Positions 16,801 through 25,445 of a stretch of 64,000 nt of DNA are shown here, in pieces. A program made the position numbers and the translations under genes. The stretch is from Bacillota bacterium (GTDB lineage Bacteria; Bacillota; Desulfotomaculia; Desulfotomaculales; Desulfallaceae), in assembly GCA_023439185.1 (NCBI GenBank), contig JAEXOR010000025.1, positions 5,767 through 69,766 on the forward strand, given 5' to 3'. The notes beneath the pieces are model-generated. The model was not told the DNA's origin, ran no database searches, and saw only the letters and a program-made list of their open reading frames with translations. The number at the start of each line of letters is the position of its first letter. Position 1 is the first letter of the stretch.

Positions 16801-17211
16801 ATGAAACCACAACAGGAATGCTTCACAGCATATGTCTTTTCAGATTATATCTATCTGCTCCCCGAAGGACATCCGAGCAGGCGAAAAATCGAGGTAATGT
16901 TTAAAAAGAACGGCATTCGGAAGCATCGCATATGGCGCAGGAAAACTAAAAAGGAGTCCCGTCATTACATCGAAACCGATATTTGGGGCAGCTATGAAAC
17001 GGCGGGAATCAAGGACAAAACGCTAAACGGCAAACCGGTTCCGCTGTTCGAGGACACGGAGTTAAAGGAGAATACCGACAGCTTCTGCCTTGAACGGCAC
17101 ATGGACATAGCCGGGAAAAAGTTTCGGGTAAGCTCGGTTTTCCCGAAAACGGCAGCAAAAACACCCACAGACAAATTCCTCACCCTTATCGACAAGGAGC
17201 TTGAAATATGA
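16801..17211 (+). CDS. Hypothetical element protein (136 residues)
   Basis: The ATG at 16801 is preceded by GGAGGC. No domain was recognised. The sequence is basic in the middle (FKKNGIRKHRIWRRKTKKES), has a WGSYETAG segment and no membrane helix, and ends in a charged tail (LTLIDKELEI). It sits between the ribbon-helix-helix pair and the recombinase gene, on the same strand. The position suggests a cargo or accessory protein of the element, but no function can be given. Confidence 0.6.
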   Translation: MKPQQECFTAYVFSDYIYLLPEGHPSRRKIEVMFKKNGIRKHRIWRRKTKKESRHYIETDIWGSYETAGIKDKTLNGKPVPLFEDTELKENTDSFCLERHMDIAGKKFRVSSVFPKTAAKTPTDKFLTLIDKELEI

Positions 17212-17329
17212 GCGATTTTCTTACGAAATTTAGTAGACTTCCGGCAAACTCTTCGGTATGCTTGGGATTGCGGAGAAATCCGCAGTCCCAGCATTCCGTA
17301 TCGGTTTGCCAAACGAAAAGGAGGTTATT

Positions 17330-18994
17330 ATGACACAGGCAAACCAAAAGTACACAATACTCTACGGCAGACTGAGCCAAGAGGACGAGCGCGACGGCGA
17401 GTCCAACAGCATTCAGAATCAAAGACTGATGCTGGAGAAATACGCCGCCGACAACGGCTTTGAGAATATTCTCTTCCTTTCTGACGATGGTTACAGCGGC
17501 ACAAACTTCAACCGACCGTCATGGAAAGAGCTGATGAGGCTGGTGGAAAGCGATCAGGTGGCAACGATTATCGTCAAGGATATGTCCCGCCTCGGCAGGG
17601 ATTACCTGCTGGTTGGGCAGTACACCGAGATGATATTTCCAAGCTACGGAGTACGCTTCATCGCCGTCAATAACAACGTGGACAGCTTATACGGCGACAA
17701 CGATTTCACCCCGTTTGTAAACCTGTTCAATGATTTCTATGCCAAAGATACCAGCCGGAAAATCCGTGCCGTTGTTAAATCTAAGGCGGAACGGGGCGAG
17801 CGAGTTGCCACAAGGGCGCCCTATGGCTACAAGAAGGATGAGGCTAACCCCAAGAGCAAAATCGTCCCCGATGAGGATGTGGCGCCGATTGTACAAAGGA
17901 TATTCAACCTCTGTGTTGAGGGAAAAGGCCCGACTCAGATTGCCAAGCTGCTCAATAAAGAGCAGGTCTTCTCGCCCGGTTACTATTATTACATCAAGAC
18001 CGGCAAAATCCTGACCAACGTGGATATTACAAGACCGTATGCGTGGAGCAGCGCAAGTATCGTCGATATTTTGGAAAATGAGGTTTATCTCGGACATACC
18101 ATCAATCTGCAATACACAACGCTGTCCTACAAAAACAAGAAACGGATCGAGCGTCCCGAGTCAGAGCATCTGAGGTTTGAGAATACCCATGAACCGCTGA
18201 TAACGAAGGAAATATGGGACATCGTGCAGGACATCCGTGAACACAAAAGGCGCAGGACAAACATGGAGGAACAGGATATGTTCTCTGGCTTGGTACGCTG
18301 CCTCGATTGCGGAGAGAAGATGACCCTGCATCGGGCGCACACCATTGCCGCCGTGAAAAACAACTTCATGTGCTCCACATACCGCAAACGCGGCAAAGAG
18401 AAATGCAGTTCTCACTACCTTCGGGAAGTCCATTTAGCGGCAATCGTACTGGATGACCTGCTCAGGGTGACTCACTTCGCACGGCAGCAGGAGGCACTAT
18501 TCATCCAGTACATCAACCGGAAAAACAACGCCGAAACCCGACGTGAGATTGAGCGGCTGCAGAGGGAACAGGAATTAATGCGCCGGAGGGACACCGAACT
18601 GAGCAAATTGTTCAAGCGATTATATGAAGACAATGTGCTTGGCAAGGTAACCAACGAGCAGTTTCGAATGCTCTCAGAGGATTACAATACAGAACAAAAA
18701 AGCCTTAAGGAGAGAATCCCTAAGACTGCGGAGCGCATCGAAGAACTGCAAGCTTCCATCTTAAATGTCACCCGATTTATTGATAAGGCAAGGCGGTACA
18801 CTGAGATAACTGAACTCAGCGCTGAACTGCTGAACGTTTTTATCGAGAAGATTGAGGTAGGCGAAAGAGCCGAAAGATACTCAAGAACGGCGGAACAAGA
18901 AATCATAATTCACTATCGTGATATCGGCGTCGTCGGTGCATTCGCTGAAGAAGCCGAGAAAGTGGCCGAAATACGGCAAAGGCAGACAGCTTAA
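17330..18994 (+). CDS. Large serine recombinase, TnpX type
   Basis: The ATG at 17330 follows AAAAGGAGG, giving 554 residues. The resolvase domain (about 5-160) holds the catalytic serine in YGRLSQEDERDG and the conserved VKDMSRLGRDYLLVG. A recombinase domain follows (about 165-300; TRAPYGYKK, YAWSSASIVDILENEVYLGH), then a zinc ribbon (CLDCGEKM and CSTYRKRGKEKC) and a long coiled coil (about 390-500). This is the layout of TnpX of Tn4451/Tn4453 and related large serine recombinases, which excise and integrate elements without accessory proteins. The gene ends about 55 bases from the break in a histidine kinase gene, which fits an end-proximal recombinase. Confidence 0.93.
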   Translation: MTQANQKYTILYGRLSQEDERDGESNSIQNQRLMLEKYAADNGFENILFLSDDGYSGTNFNRPSWKELMRLVESDQVATIIVKDMSRLGRDYLLVGQYTEMIFPSYGVRFIAVNNNVDSLYGDNDFTPFVNLFNDFYAKDTSRKIRAVVKSKAERGERVATRAPYGYKKDEANPKSKIVPDEDVAPIVQRIFNLCVEGKGPTQIAKLLNKEQVFSPGYYYYIKTGKILTNVDITRPYAWSSASIVDILENEVYLGHTINLQYTTLSYKNKKRIERPESEHLRFENTHEPLITKEIWDIVQDIREHKRRRTNMEEQDMFSGLVRCLDCGEKMTLHRAHTIAAVKNNFMCSTYRKRGKEKCSSHYLREVHLAAIVLDDLLRVTHFARQQEALFIQYINRKNNAETRREIERLQREQELMRRRDTELSKLFKRLYEDNVLGKVTNEQFRMLSEDYNTEQKSLKERIPKTAERIEELQASILNVTRFIDKARRYTEITELSAELLNVFIEKIEVGERAERYSRTAEQEIIIHYRDIGVVGAFAEEAEKVAEIRQRQTA

Positions 18995-20365
18995 TCTGCT
19001 GTCTGCCTCCACCAATACCCACGGTTCATAAATTGTCCCTATGGATTCGATGCCATACTTACCGCCGTTACCTTTGTAATAACGATCAAAGATATACGGC
19101 AGATCTTCCTCCGCTATGCCTTCACCGTCATCACCAACCGCAACGGTAATCCCGCCGCCTGCCTGGTGACAGGTCAGTATAATCGTTGTTTGGGCATACC
19201 TGATCGCGTTTGAAATGAGGTTGGAAAAGGCCCGGAACATATGCTTTTCATCGCAAAGCATATTTACCGGCTGTTCAGCAAACTTAAATTCGAACCGGAT
19301 ATTCCGCCCGGCGGCCAGGCTTTTAAGACGTTCCGCACAGTTGGAAAGCACCTCGCGCAAATCATATTCCTCAAGCTTACCGTCCGCCGTAATATTGTCA
19401 ATTCGAGAGAGGTAAAGCAAGTCCTCCACCATTTCTTTCAACCGGTCGGTTTCGCTGATAATCACCCGGCTTGATTTTTCGGGATCCAATATCTTATGCT
19501 CAATGCCTTCGGCATTGCACTTGATGGCTTGCAGCGGAGTTCTTAACTCGTGCGAAACATTTTGAAAGAATTGTTTTTGCTCTTTGTCGTAGGCTTCAAG
19601 CTGGGTCGCCGCCTTGTTCATGCTTTCAGCCAGCCCGGCCAGCTCAATATCTTGATAATTGAAGGAGTTCCTTGTGAAATCCCCTTTCCCGATGCGCATA
19701 GCAAACCGGGTAAGCTCTCTGATTGGTTTGGCGATTAAACCCGACAAAAGGACGGCAATGGCAACGGCCAGCATCCCCGCCACACCCATAACCGCCAGCA
19801 GTACAATATTAATACGGGCGGCAAAGGACATGATGGCCGTCATGTCTATATAATACACCAGGTAGGCATCTCCGCCGGAGCCGGTCGGCGGCATCCGCAC
19901 CGATACAAAATAGTACTCCCGGCCTGAGGACTCAATTTGCGTTATTTCGCTGCTTTGCAGGTCTACCCGGTTATTCTTGAGTTGGACTGCCAATGCTTGT
20001 ATTTGTTCAATATTGCGGAACCATACCATGCTGGAATTGGGGAAAATAAGTTCATAATTGTCTGATATTACCATCGTCTCGGCTTTGTCCACCGAAAGCC
20101 CTGGCAACCTGTGCATGCCGGGCACAGCCCCGGCTCCCGGTCCCGGCGGAGGCTGCCCACCCGTCGGTTCTCCGGGCGGAATGACGCCATCATAAACCAG
20201 TTGCCTGGCATTTTTGAGTTGTTCGTTTACACTGTTTTTGATGTATTCGGCAACCAGCAGGTTAAAAGTACCCAGCACCATTAAAAAAACAGCGGCGATA
20301 AGCGCCAGCACCAGAACCAGGATCCTGGTGCGAATACTAATCTTACGGCCGCTAATATTACTCAC
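18881..20365 (-). CDS. Sensor histidine kinase truncated by the integrative element
   Basis: The GTG at 20365 has AAGGAG 10 bases upstream and overlaps the regulator stop by 8 bases; an ATG at 20395 is the longer option. The protein has an N-terminal membrane helix, an extracytoplasmic region with a PPGEPTGGQPPPGPG segment, a second membrane helix (about 190-215), HAMP, HisKA (FQNVSHELRTPLQAIK) and a HATPase domain with N box (RAFSNLISNAIRYAQ) and G1 box (GDDGEGIAEED). After GNGGKYGI the expected GLAIAK... is replaced by about 55 residues encoded in element DNA, antisense to the recombinase. The G2 region is therefore lost, and the kinase is probably inactive. Confidence 0.88.
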   Translation of the reverse strand: MSNISGRKISIRTRILVLVLALIAAVFLMVLGTFNLLVAEYIKNSVNEQLKNARQLVYDGVIPPGEPTGGQPPPGPGAGAVPGMHRLPGLSVDKAETMVISDNYELIFPNSSMVWFRNIEQIQALAVQLKNNRVDLQSSEITQIESSGREYYFVSVRMPPTGSGGDAYLVYYIDMTAIMSFAARINIVLLAVMGVAGMLAVAIAVLLSGLIAKPIRELTRFAMRIGKGDFTRNSFNYQDIELAGLAESMNKAATQLEAYDKEQKQFFQNVSHELRTPLQAIKCNAEGIEHKILDPEKSSRVIISETDRLKEMVEDLLYLSRIDNITADGKLEEYDLREVLSNCAERLKSLAAGRNIRFEFKFAEQPVNMLCDEKHMFRAFSNLISNAIRYAQTTIILTCHQAGGGITVAVGDDGEGIAEEDLPYIFDRYYKGNGGKYGIESIGTIYEPWVLVEADSRLSCLPLPYFGHFLGFFSECTDDADITIVNYDFLFRRS

Positions 20366-21059
20366 CGGCTTCACGCTCCTTGAGACGAAAGCCAAACCCC
20401 CATACCGTTTCTATAACCGTGCGGCTGCCCAACAGTTTCTTGCGCAGCCTGCGCACGGTATCGTCCGCCGCCCGGGTCTCCACCTCACTATTATAGCCCC
20501 ATATCTTGCCGAGCAGTTCGTCCCGCGATATGGCCCTGTCCTTGTTTTCGATCAGGTAGCTTAAGAGGCCGAATTCGTTGGGCGTGAGTTCCAAGGGAGC
20601 AGCGCCGAGCATGGCGGTCTTGTTATTCAGGTCGACCTGTGTGTCCGCATAGACAAGCACCCGCGCCGGAACATTCTCCCAGTCTGCCTTATCAAGCTCT
20701 ATCCGGCGGAAAATCGCCTTGACCCGCATGACCAGAGACAAGGCGGAAAAAGGCTTGGTAAAATAATCATCGCTGCCGAGATGAATACCGGTGGCATAAT
20801 CTATATCACTGTCACGGGCCGTGAGCATGATAATGGGCACCGCGCTTATTTTACGCAATTTTGAACAAATGACAAAACCGCTGCTGCCCGGCATCACAAC
20901 ATCCAGGATAGCCAGGTCGCACGGTTTCTCTTTAAAAGCATTAAAGAGCTGATCGCCGTTCTCAAAAGTGGTGACGCAATGCCCTTCACTTTCCAGAAAG
21001 GATTTGATCACCTCTCTGATGTTTTGCTCGTCATCCGCAATATATATATTTTTACACAA
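20358..21059 (-). CDS. OmpR/PhoB-family response regulator
   Basis: The 233 residues hold a receiver domain (DDE at 10-12, phospho-acceptor D in LAILDVVMPG about 54, T in IIMLTARD, K in YFTKPFSA) and a C-terminal winged helix (about 133-228; LELTPNEFGLLSYLIENKDR, ADDTVRRLRKKLLG). It overlaps the start of the histidine kinase gene, so the two form one operon in which the regulator comes first. Because the kinase has lost the end of its ATPase domain, this regulator may now be an orphan or answer to another kinase. The signal is unknown. Confidence 0.93.
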   Translation of the reverse strand: MCKNIYIADDEQNIREVIKSFLESEGHCVTTFENGDQLFNAFKEKPCDLAILDVVMPGSSGFVICSKLRKISAVPIIMLTARDSDIDYATGIHLGSDDYFTKPFSALSLVMRVKAIFRRIELDKADWENVPARVLVYADTQVDLNNKTAMLGAAPLELTPNEFGLLSYLIENKDRAISRDELLGKIWGYNSEVETRAADDTVRRLRKKLLGSRTVIETVWGFGFRLKEREAGE

Positions 21060-21272
21060 AGCAGCACTCCCCCCTGCTACATATTATTATAAACAAAGCA
21101 GCAGGAATAAACCATCTCAACAATTCCAGGTTATGTTTCAGCAGCATCCTTTAAAGTTCCGCCCTTTATCCCGGCACAACATAAAACGCGCCTTTCAGCT
21201 AAAATCGAAAAACGCTGGGCCGGGGGAACATAAAACCGGGGCAGGATAACGTCCCCGTCCCGGCTACTATCT

Positions 21273-21386
21273 TTAATCCAGTATTTCCTGAACTTTTTCT
21301 TTTCCGCCCAGCAGTACCACAGCGAAAATCTCGTCTCCCTGGGGTGGCTTTGAAAACTTCATATAATCAATTATATCGTAGGACAT
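21273..21386 (-). CDS. Short ORF of 37 residues after the SatP-type gene, possibly a gene remnant
   Basis: The frame reads MSYDIIDYMKFSKPPQGDEI and then FAVVLLGGKEKVQEILD before a stop. It starts 20 bases past the stop of the SatP/YaaH-type gene, on the same strand. It has the look of a genuine protein C-terminus, but no Shine-Dalgarno sequence is evident and no family was recognised. It may be the leftover end of a decayed gene. The surrounding gap (21060-21405) shows nothing else beyond the promoter region of the response regulator. Confidence 0.3.
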   Translation of the reverse strand: MSYDIIDYMKFSKPPQGDEIFAVVLLGGKEKVQEILD

Positions 21387-21405
21387 ATAGATGTGCCAAA
21401 TAAGC

Positions 21406-22023
21406 TTATTTTTTTAAAATTCCAAAGGGTTTACCCACGGGAAGAAATACCCGGCCTAAATGATTATTCAAAACCACCGCCGCAGATCCGTAAAAGGACG
21501 CCAGGGCAATAAAAAACTCGGACCAGGCAGCCAGCCGGTGCGTAAAATGCTCCGCAATGCCGAATGAGCTTAACGCCAGGCCGATAAACAATAAATCAAT
21601 TAAACAGAATATAACAAATAAAACTTTATTGGTTTCCAGTGCACCAAGGGTCATGAAAAGGGTGAAGATTAAATAGCCCACAAAAGCAAAACCAAGTTGA
21701 TGGGCGTCCGCAGTCTTTGCCGCGGCTTCCCCGAATATTTCGAGTTTAATCATCCAGGACATTGAAACTCCGAGCCAGAAAAAAGCATAGGCGCCAAAAG
21801 CCGTGGCGCCAAATATATTGTCTTTTTTGAAATCAATAATACTGGCTAAAAGTTGTGCAAAGGCGCCCAGAAAAATAGCCCACGGCAAAACAAATGCCGT
21901 CCCCTCGGTCCAACCCAGTTTTTGGGAAGAAGCAACCAGCGTTACCATGGCCAAGCCAAGCAAACCCAGGGCCGACGGATCGGCAGTTACACTTTTGACG
22001 GATACTACACTTGATGTCTGCAT
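21406..22023 (-). CDS. GPR1/FUN34/YaaH (SatP) family acetate/succinate transporter
   Basis: The 205-residue product has six predicted membrane helices and the family's N-terminal signature (DPSALGLLGLAMVTLVAS, compare the NPAPLGL motif). FAQLLASIIDFKKDNIFGAT and the AYAFFWLGVSMSW segment are also typical. Members move acetate and related short monocarboxylates across the cytoplasmic membrane. An upstream GGAGG serves the ATG at 22023. It stands alone, between the two-component operon and the CoA-transferase gene. Acetate handling fits an acetogenic or syntrophic metabolism. Confidence 0.88.
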   Translation of the reverse strand: MQTSSVVSVKSVTADPSALGLLGLAMVTLVASSQKLGWTEGTAFVLPWAIFLGAFAQLLASIIDFKKDNIFGATAFGAYAFFWLGVSMSWMIKLEIFGEAAAKTADAHQLGFAFVGYLIFTLFMTLGALETNKVLFVIFCLIDLLFIGLALSSFGIAEHFTHRLAAWSEFFIALASFYGSAAVVLNNHLGRVFLPVGKPFGILKK

Positions 22024-22155
22024 TTAATCTCCTCCATAATGTGAAAAAAATATCTATTTCTAAAATAACATTGTACCATTATTCAAAATTCCATCAACAA
22101 TATTTCTAATATTTTTAACACATTATTCTACATATTTCGCACTTATCAGCTCTTA

Positions 22156-23400
22156 TCAGCCGCCGCAATCCTCCTTGACATCTTCCCAGGTATTAAAAAC
22201 GCCTTTGGCATGCATTTCTTTCAATTGTTCCTCACTGTAACCCAATTCCCTTAAGATCTGCTCGCTGTGTTCGCCCAAAAGCGGAGCTTTGCCGTAAGGC
22301 AGCGGTGCAACGCTTTCCAGCTTGACCGGCGGACGGACCATGGCCCGTTTACCGGTAGGATAATCCACGTTCTCGAAAACGCCAACGGCCCACGCTTGTG
22401 GGTCTTCCAGAACTTCTTCCCATACTTGGGCAACGGAATGAGGAATATCGGCCTTGACAAATATTTCGCTCCATTCGGCAGAGGTTTTGACAGCTATCGC
22501 TTCATCAAGGATGGCAATAAACTCGCCGTGGAGCCTATTCTTGGTGATGCTGTCTATGGTATAGCGCGGGTTGCCCACAAGGTCGGCGCGCCCGATTAAT
22601 GGCATGAACCTGGGGTAGAAGATATCAAAAGGAGGCATGCTCAATTGGATGAAGCGCCCGTCCTTTGTTTTATAGGTATTGTTGAAAGGATTCTCGGCAA
22701 TTTTACGGCTGATGGGATATTTGGCTCCCAGGTCTTTATACTGCGCCGCCTGAATGGCGATGGCCTGGATGAAGATGGAGCAGTGCATGAGGTTCGTGGA
22801 AACCTTATCACCACGCCCGGTTTTTTGGGCGTTATAAAGAGCGGTCATAATGCCGGCGCAAAGAAACATACCGGAAACATGGTCGCCAACACCGGGAATC
22901 AGATTGAACGGCTCGGAGTCTTTCTGGTAAAGGGTTCCCAGAAGACCGCCCCGCGCCCAGAAAGCGGTGAAATCGTATCCGGGCAGATCTTTGTCCGGAC
23001 CTGTTTCGCCGTAACCGGTGAAAGAGCCGTAAACCAGCTTCGGGAACTTGTCCTTCAGACTCTCATAGTCCAGTCCAAGTTTCTCCAGGGCCTGGGGACG
23101 CCAGTTGGTCAAAAAGATATCGGTATCCTTAAGCAGTTTCAGGAGGATTTCCATACCTTCCGGCGTCTTCAGGTTTAAGATCAGGCCGCGCTTATGGGCG
23201 TTTTCCAGGTCAAAGGTCGTATTCTCATACGGGCTTCCCAGGCGTCCTTCCGGCACTCCATTGAAACGGACATTATCACCTCCCCTGGGTTCAATCTTAA
23301 TGACTTCCGCGCCGAATTCGGCAAAATAACGGGCGCAGGCAGGTACGGCGATAAAAGTACCCATGTCGATGACCTTGATCCCTTGCAGTGGTTTATCCAT
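22156..23400 (-). CDS. CaiB/BaiF family (class III) CoA-transferase
   Basis: The ATG at 23400 is preceded by AAAGGAG; the frame continues a few codons upstream, but that stretch contains the ribosome-binding site. The 414 residues follow the class III fold: N-terminal GIKVIDMGTFIAVP and FGAEVIKIEPRGGD (CoA-binding region), the catalytic aspartate in the PGYDFTAFWARGG motif, and the C-terminal APLLGEHSEQILRELGYS signature. These enzymes move CoA between acids; the substrate cannot be read from sequence. The gene follows the ABC exporter pair by 38 bases on the same strand and may share its transcript. A role in activating an aromatic or branched acid is possible. Confidence 0.9.
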   Translation of the reverse strand: MDKPLQGIKVIDMGTFIAVPACARYFAEFGAEVIKIEPRGGDNVRFNGVPEGRLGSPYENTTFDLENAHKRGLILNLKTPEGMEILLKLLKDTDIFLTNWRPQALEKLGLDYESLKDKFPKLVYGSFTGYGETGPDKDLPGYDFTAFWARGGLLGTLYQKDSEPFNLIPGVGDHVSGMFLCAGIMTALYNAQKTGRGDKVSTNLMHCSIFIQAIAIQAAQYKDLGAKYPISRKIAENPFNNTYKTKDGRFIQLSMPPFDIFYPRFMPLIGRADLVGNPRYTIDSITKNRLHGEFIAILDEAIAVKTSAEWSEIFVKADIPHSVAQVWEEVLEDPQAWAVGVFENVDYPTGKRAMVRPPVKLESVAPLPYGKAPLLGEHSEQILRELGYSEEQLKEMHAKGVFNTWEDVKEDCGG

Positions 23401-23438
23401 TGTGTTGTCTCCTTTCATACATCAGGTAATTCTGATTG

Positions 23439-25445
23439 TTACATTACCGGAACAGGCACGGCAAACTGGCTGTTATACAGTTCGGCGTAAAATCCCCCTT
23501 TAGCCATTAATTCCTGATGGTTCCCCGTTTCAACAATCCGGCCCTCGTTCATGACCAGGATCAGTTCCGCGTCGCGGATGGTGGACAACCTGTGAGCAAT
23601 GACAAAACTCGTTCTGTCCCGCATCAGGTTGGCCATCGCCCTTTGAATCAGCACTTCCGTTCTTGTATCCACGCTGCTGGTGGCTTCGTCCAGGATCAAC
23701 ACGGCGGGGTCGGCCAGTATGGCCCTGGCGATCGTCAAAAGCTGCTTCTGGCCCTGGGAAATATTGGTGGCTTCTTCATTTAAAACAGTATTGTATCCTT
23801 CGGGCAGGGTTCTGATAAAGTGGTCGGCATGGGCCGCCAGGGCCGCCTGTGCAACTTCCCGCCTGGTTGCCCCCTGCCTGCCGTAGGCGATATTGTCCTT
23901 GATGGTTCCTTTGAACAGCCAGGTGTCCTGCAACACCATTCCGAACATTTTGCGCAGCGCGCTGCGTTTGATGTCCTTGATGTCCACGCCGTCAATACTG
24001 ATCCGGCCCGCGTTGATTTCGTAAAAGCGCAGCAGCAAATTTACCAGGGTGGTTTTGCCCGCCCCGGTGGGTCCGACGATGGCTACGGTCTGCCCGGGTT
24101 TTACTTCCAGGTTAAAATCTTTAATCAGGGGCGTGTCCTCCCGATAACGGAAATCAACATGGGCAAAGCTGACCCGACCCCGGGGGTACTTGATCACTTG
24201 CGCGTCACGCCGGTCCGGAACTTCCTCCGCCTCGTCCAGGATTTCGAAGACACGCTCCGCGCAGGCCAGGGTGGATTGAATGATGTTGGCGATATTGGCG
24301 GTGTGGGTAATGGGCATGTTGAACGACCTGGAGTATTGAATAAAGGCCAGGATATCCCCCAGACCCAGGATGTTTCTGGTAATCCAGATGCTGCCGGCAA
24401 TACTGATGCCCACATAGCCCAGGTTGCTGATGAAATGCATCAGCGGAAACAGGATGCCTGATACAAACTGGGCTTTCCAGCCCGCGCCGTACAGCCGGTT
24501 ATTGATGGCTTCAAATTTCTCCACGGCATCCTTTTCGCGCCCGAAGGCCTTCACAATCATATGCCCCGTGTACATCTCCTCCACGTGACCGCTGAGCTCA
24601 CCCAGCTCTTTCTGCTGCACCCTGAAATACCCTTGAGATTTCCTGGCAATCAGGGCGGTGGCCCCGATGTATAAGGGCAGGGTGGCCAGGACGATCAGCG
24701 TCAGGGCGGGGCTGATGGTCAGCATCATCACGATGTAGCCCAGGATTGAGACCACCGCTGTAATCACCTGGGTCAGGCTTTGCTGCAGGGTGGTGGCGAT
24801 GGTGTCGATATCATTGGTAACCCGGCTTAAAATATCGCCGTGGGGATGATTATCATAGTATTTCAGCGGCAGCGCGGTTAATTTTTGATCCACTTCCCGG
24901 CGCAGCTCGCGGACGGTTTTTTGCGCCACCCCGGACATCACCAGGCCCGAAACAAGGCTGCAGCCCGAACTGAGCATATACATGCCCATCAGAATTAGGA
25001 CAATAATTTCGAGGTAGTGAAAATCGTACTCCCCGTTCGTTCTTCGAATTGCCGCCACCGCCCCGTCTATCTGCTCCGGGGTCATTTTTAAATCCGGCTG
25101 ACCCTGCTCAATAATTTTCAGCACCAGTTCCGCTTTCTGGTCGGCATCCCGCACCGTATTAAGCAAGGGATACTGTTCGGATATATCCTGCAGCATCCTC
25201 CCAGCCATATAGCTGTCCTGCAGGTTATTAATGGCCAGCCCGGTTATCTTGGGCGCCGCGATGGCAAAGGAAGTGCCGACCACGGCCATGATCAGGACAA
25301 TGATCAAGTTAATTCTGTGCGGTTTCAAATATCCGGTGAGCCTTTTCAGGGTCCCTTTAAAGTCTCTGGCCTTTTCAACAGGCCGGCTCCACGCCATTCG
25401 ATGCTTGTCGCCCGGAGGTCCCTGATGCCTGTTTTGCCCGCTCAT
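23439..25445 (-). CDS. ABC exporter subunit, consensus catalytic site (heterodimer partner)
   Basis: The 668-residue product fuses a six-helix membrane domain to an ATPase domain. Walker A is GPTGAGKTT; Walker B with the catalytic glutamate is AVLILDEATSSVD; the signature is altered (NISQGQ instead of LSGGQ). An extra loop of about 80 residues lies between the first two membrane helices (about 75-150). In heterodimeric exporters such as TM287/288, BmrCD and LmrCD, one partner keeps the glutamate while its signature is degenerate, exactly as here. The start overlaps the stop of the upstream partner by 4 bases. The likely role is multidrug or lipid export. Confidence 0.92.
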   Translation of the reverse strand: MSGQNRHQGPPGDKHRMAWSRPVEKARDFKGTLKRLTGYLKPHRINLIIVLIMAVVGTSFAIAAPKITGLAINNLQDSYMAGRMLQDISEQYPLLNTVRDADQKAELVLKIIEQGQPDLKMTPEQIDGAVAAIRRTNGEYDFHYLEIIVLILMGMYMLSSGCSLVSGLVMSGVAQKTVRELRREVDQKLTALPLKYYDNHPHGDILSRVTNDIDTIATTLQQSLTQVITAVVSILGYIVMMLTISPALTLIVLATLPLYIGATALIARKSQGYFRVQQKELGELSGHVEEMYTGHMIVKAFGREKDAVEKFEAINNRLYGAGWKAQFVSGILFPLMHFISNLGYVGISIAGSIWITRNILGLGDILAFIQYSRSFNMPITHTANIANIIQSTLACAERVFEILDEAEEVPDRRDAQVIKYPRGRVSFAHVDFRYREDTPLIKDFNLEVKPGQTVAIVGPTGAGKTTLVNLLLRFYEINAGRISIDGVDIKDIKRSALRKMFGMVLQDTWLFKGTIKDNIAYGRQGATRREVAQAALAAHADHFIRTLPEGYNTVLNEEATNISQGQKQLLTIARAILADPAVLILDEATSSVDTRTEVLIQRAMANLMRDRTSFVIAHRLSTIRDAELILVMNEGRIVETGNHQELMAKGGFYAELYNSQFAVPVPVM

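Larger units (their letters stand above)
12067..19048. mobile_element. Integrative element with TnpX-type recombinase; right end seen, left end uncertain
   Basis: The right end is fixed at about 19,044-19,050, where a histidine kinase frame stops matching its family in the middle of the ATPase domain, just past the recombinase gene. The genes from about 12 kb to 19 kb (unknown membrane protein, Cys-motif protein, RepA-like ATPase, two ribbon-helix-helix proteins) are of integrative-element type. No relaxase, type IV coupling protein or mating-pair gene is present, so the element is not self-transmissible as seen. The left boundary given is only the first element-type gene; the missing 3' end of the kinase gene was not found anywhere to the left, so the true element may extend past position 1. 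Confidence 0.6.
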
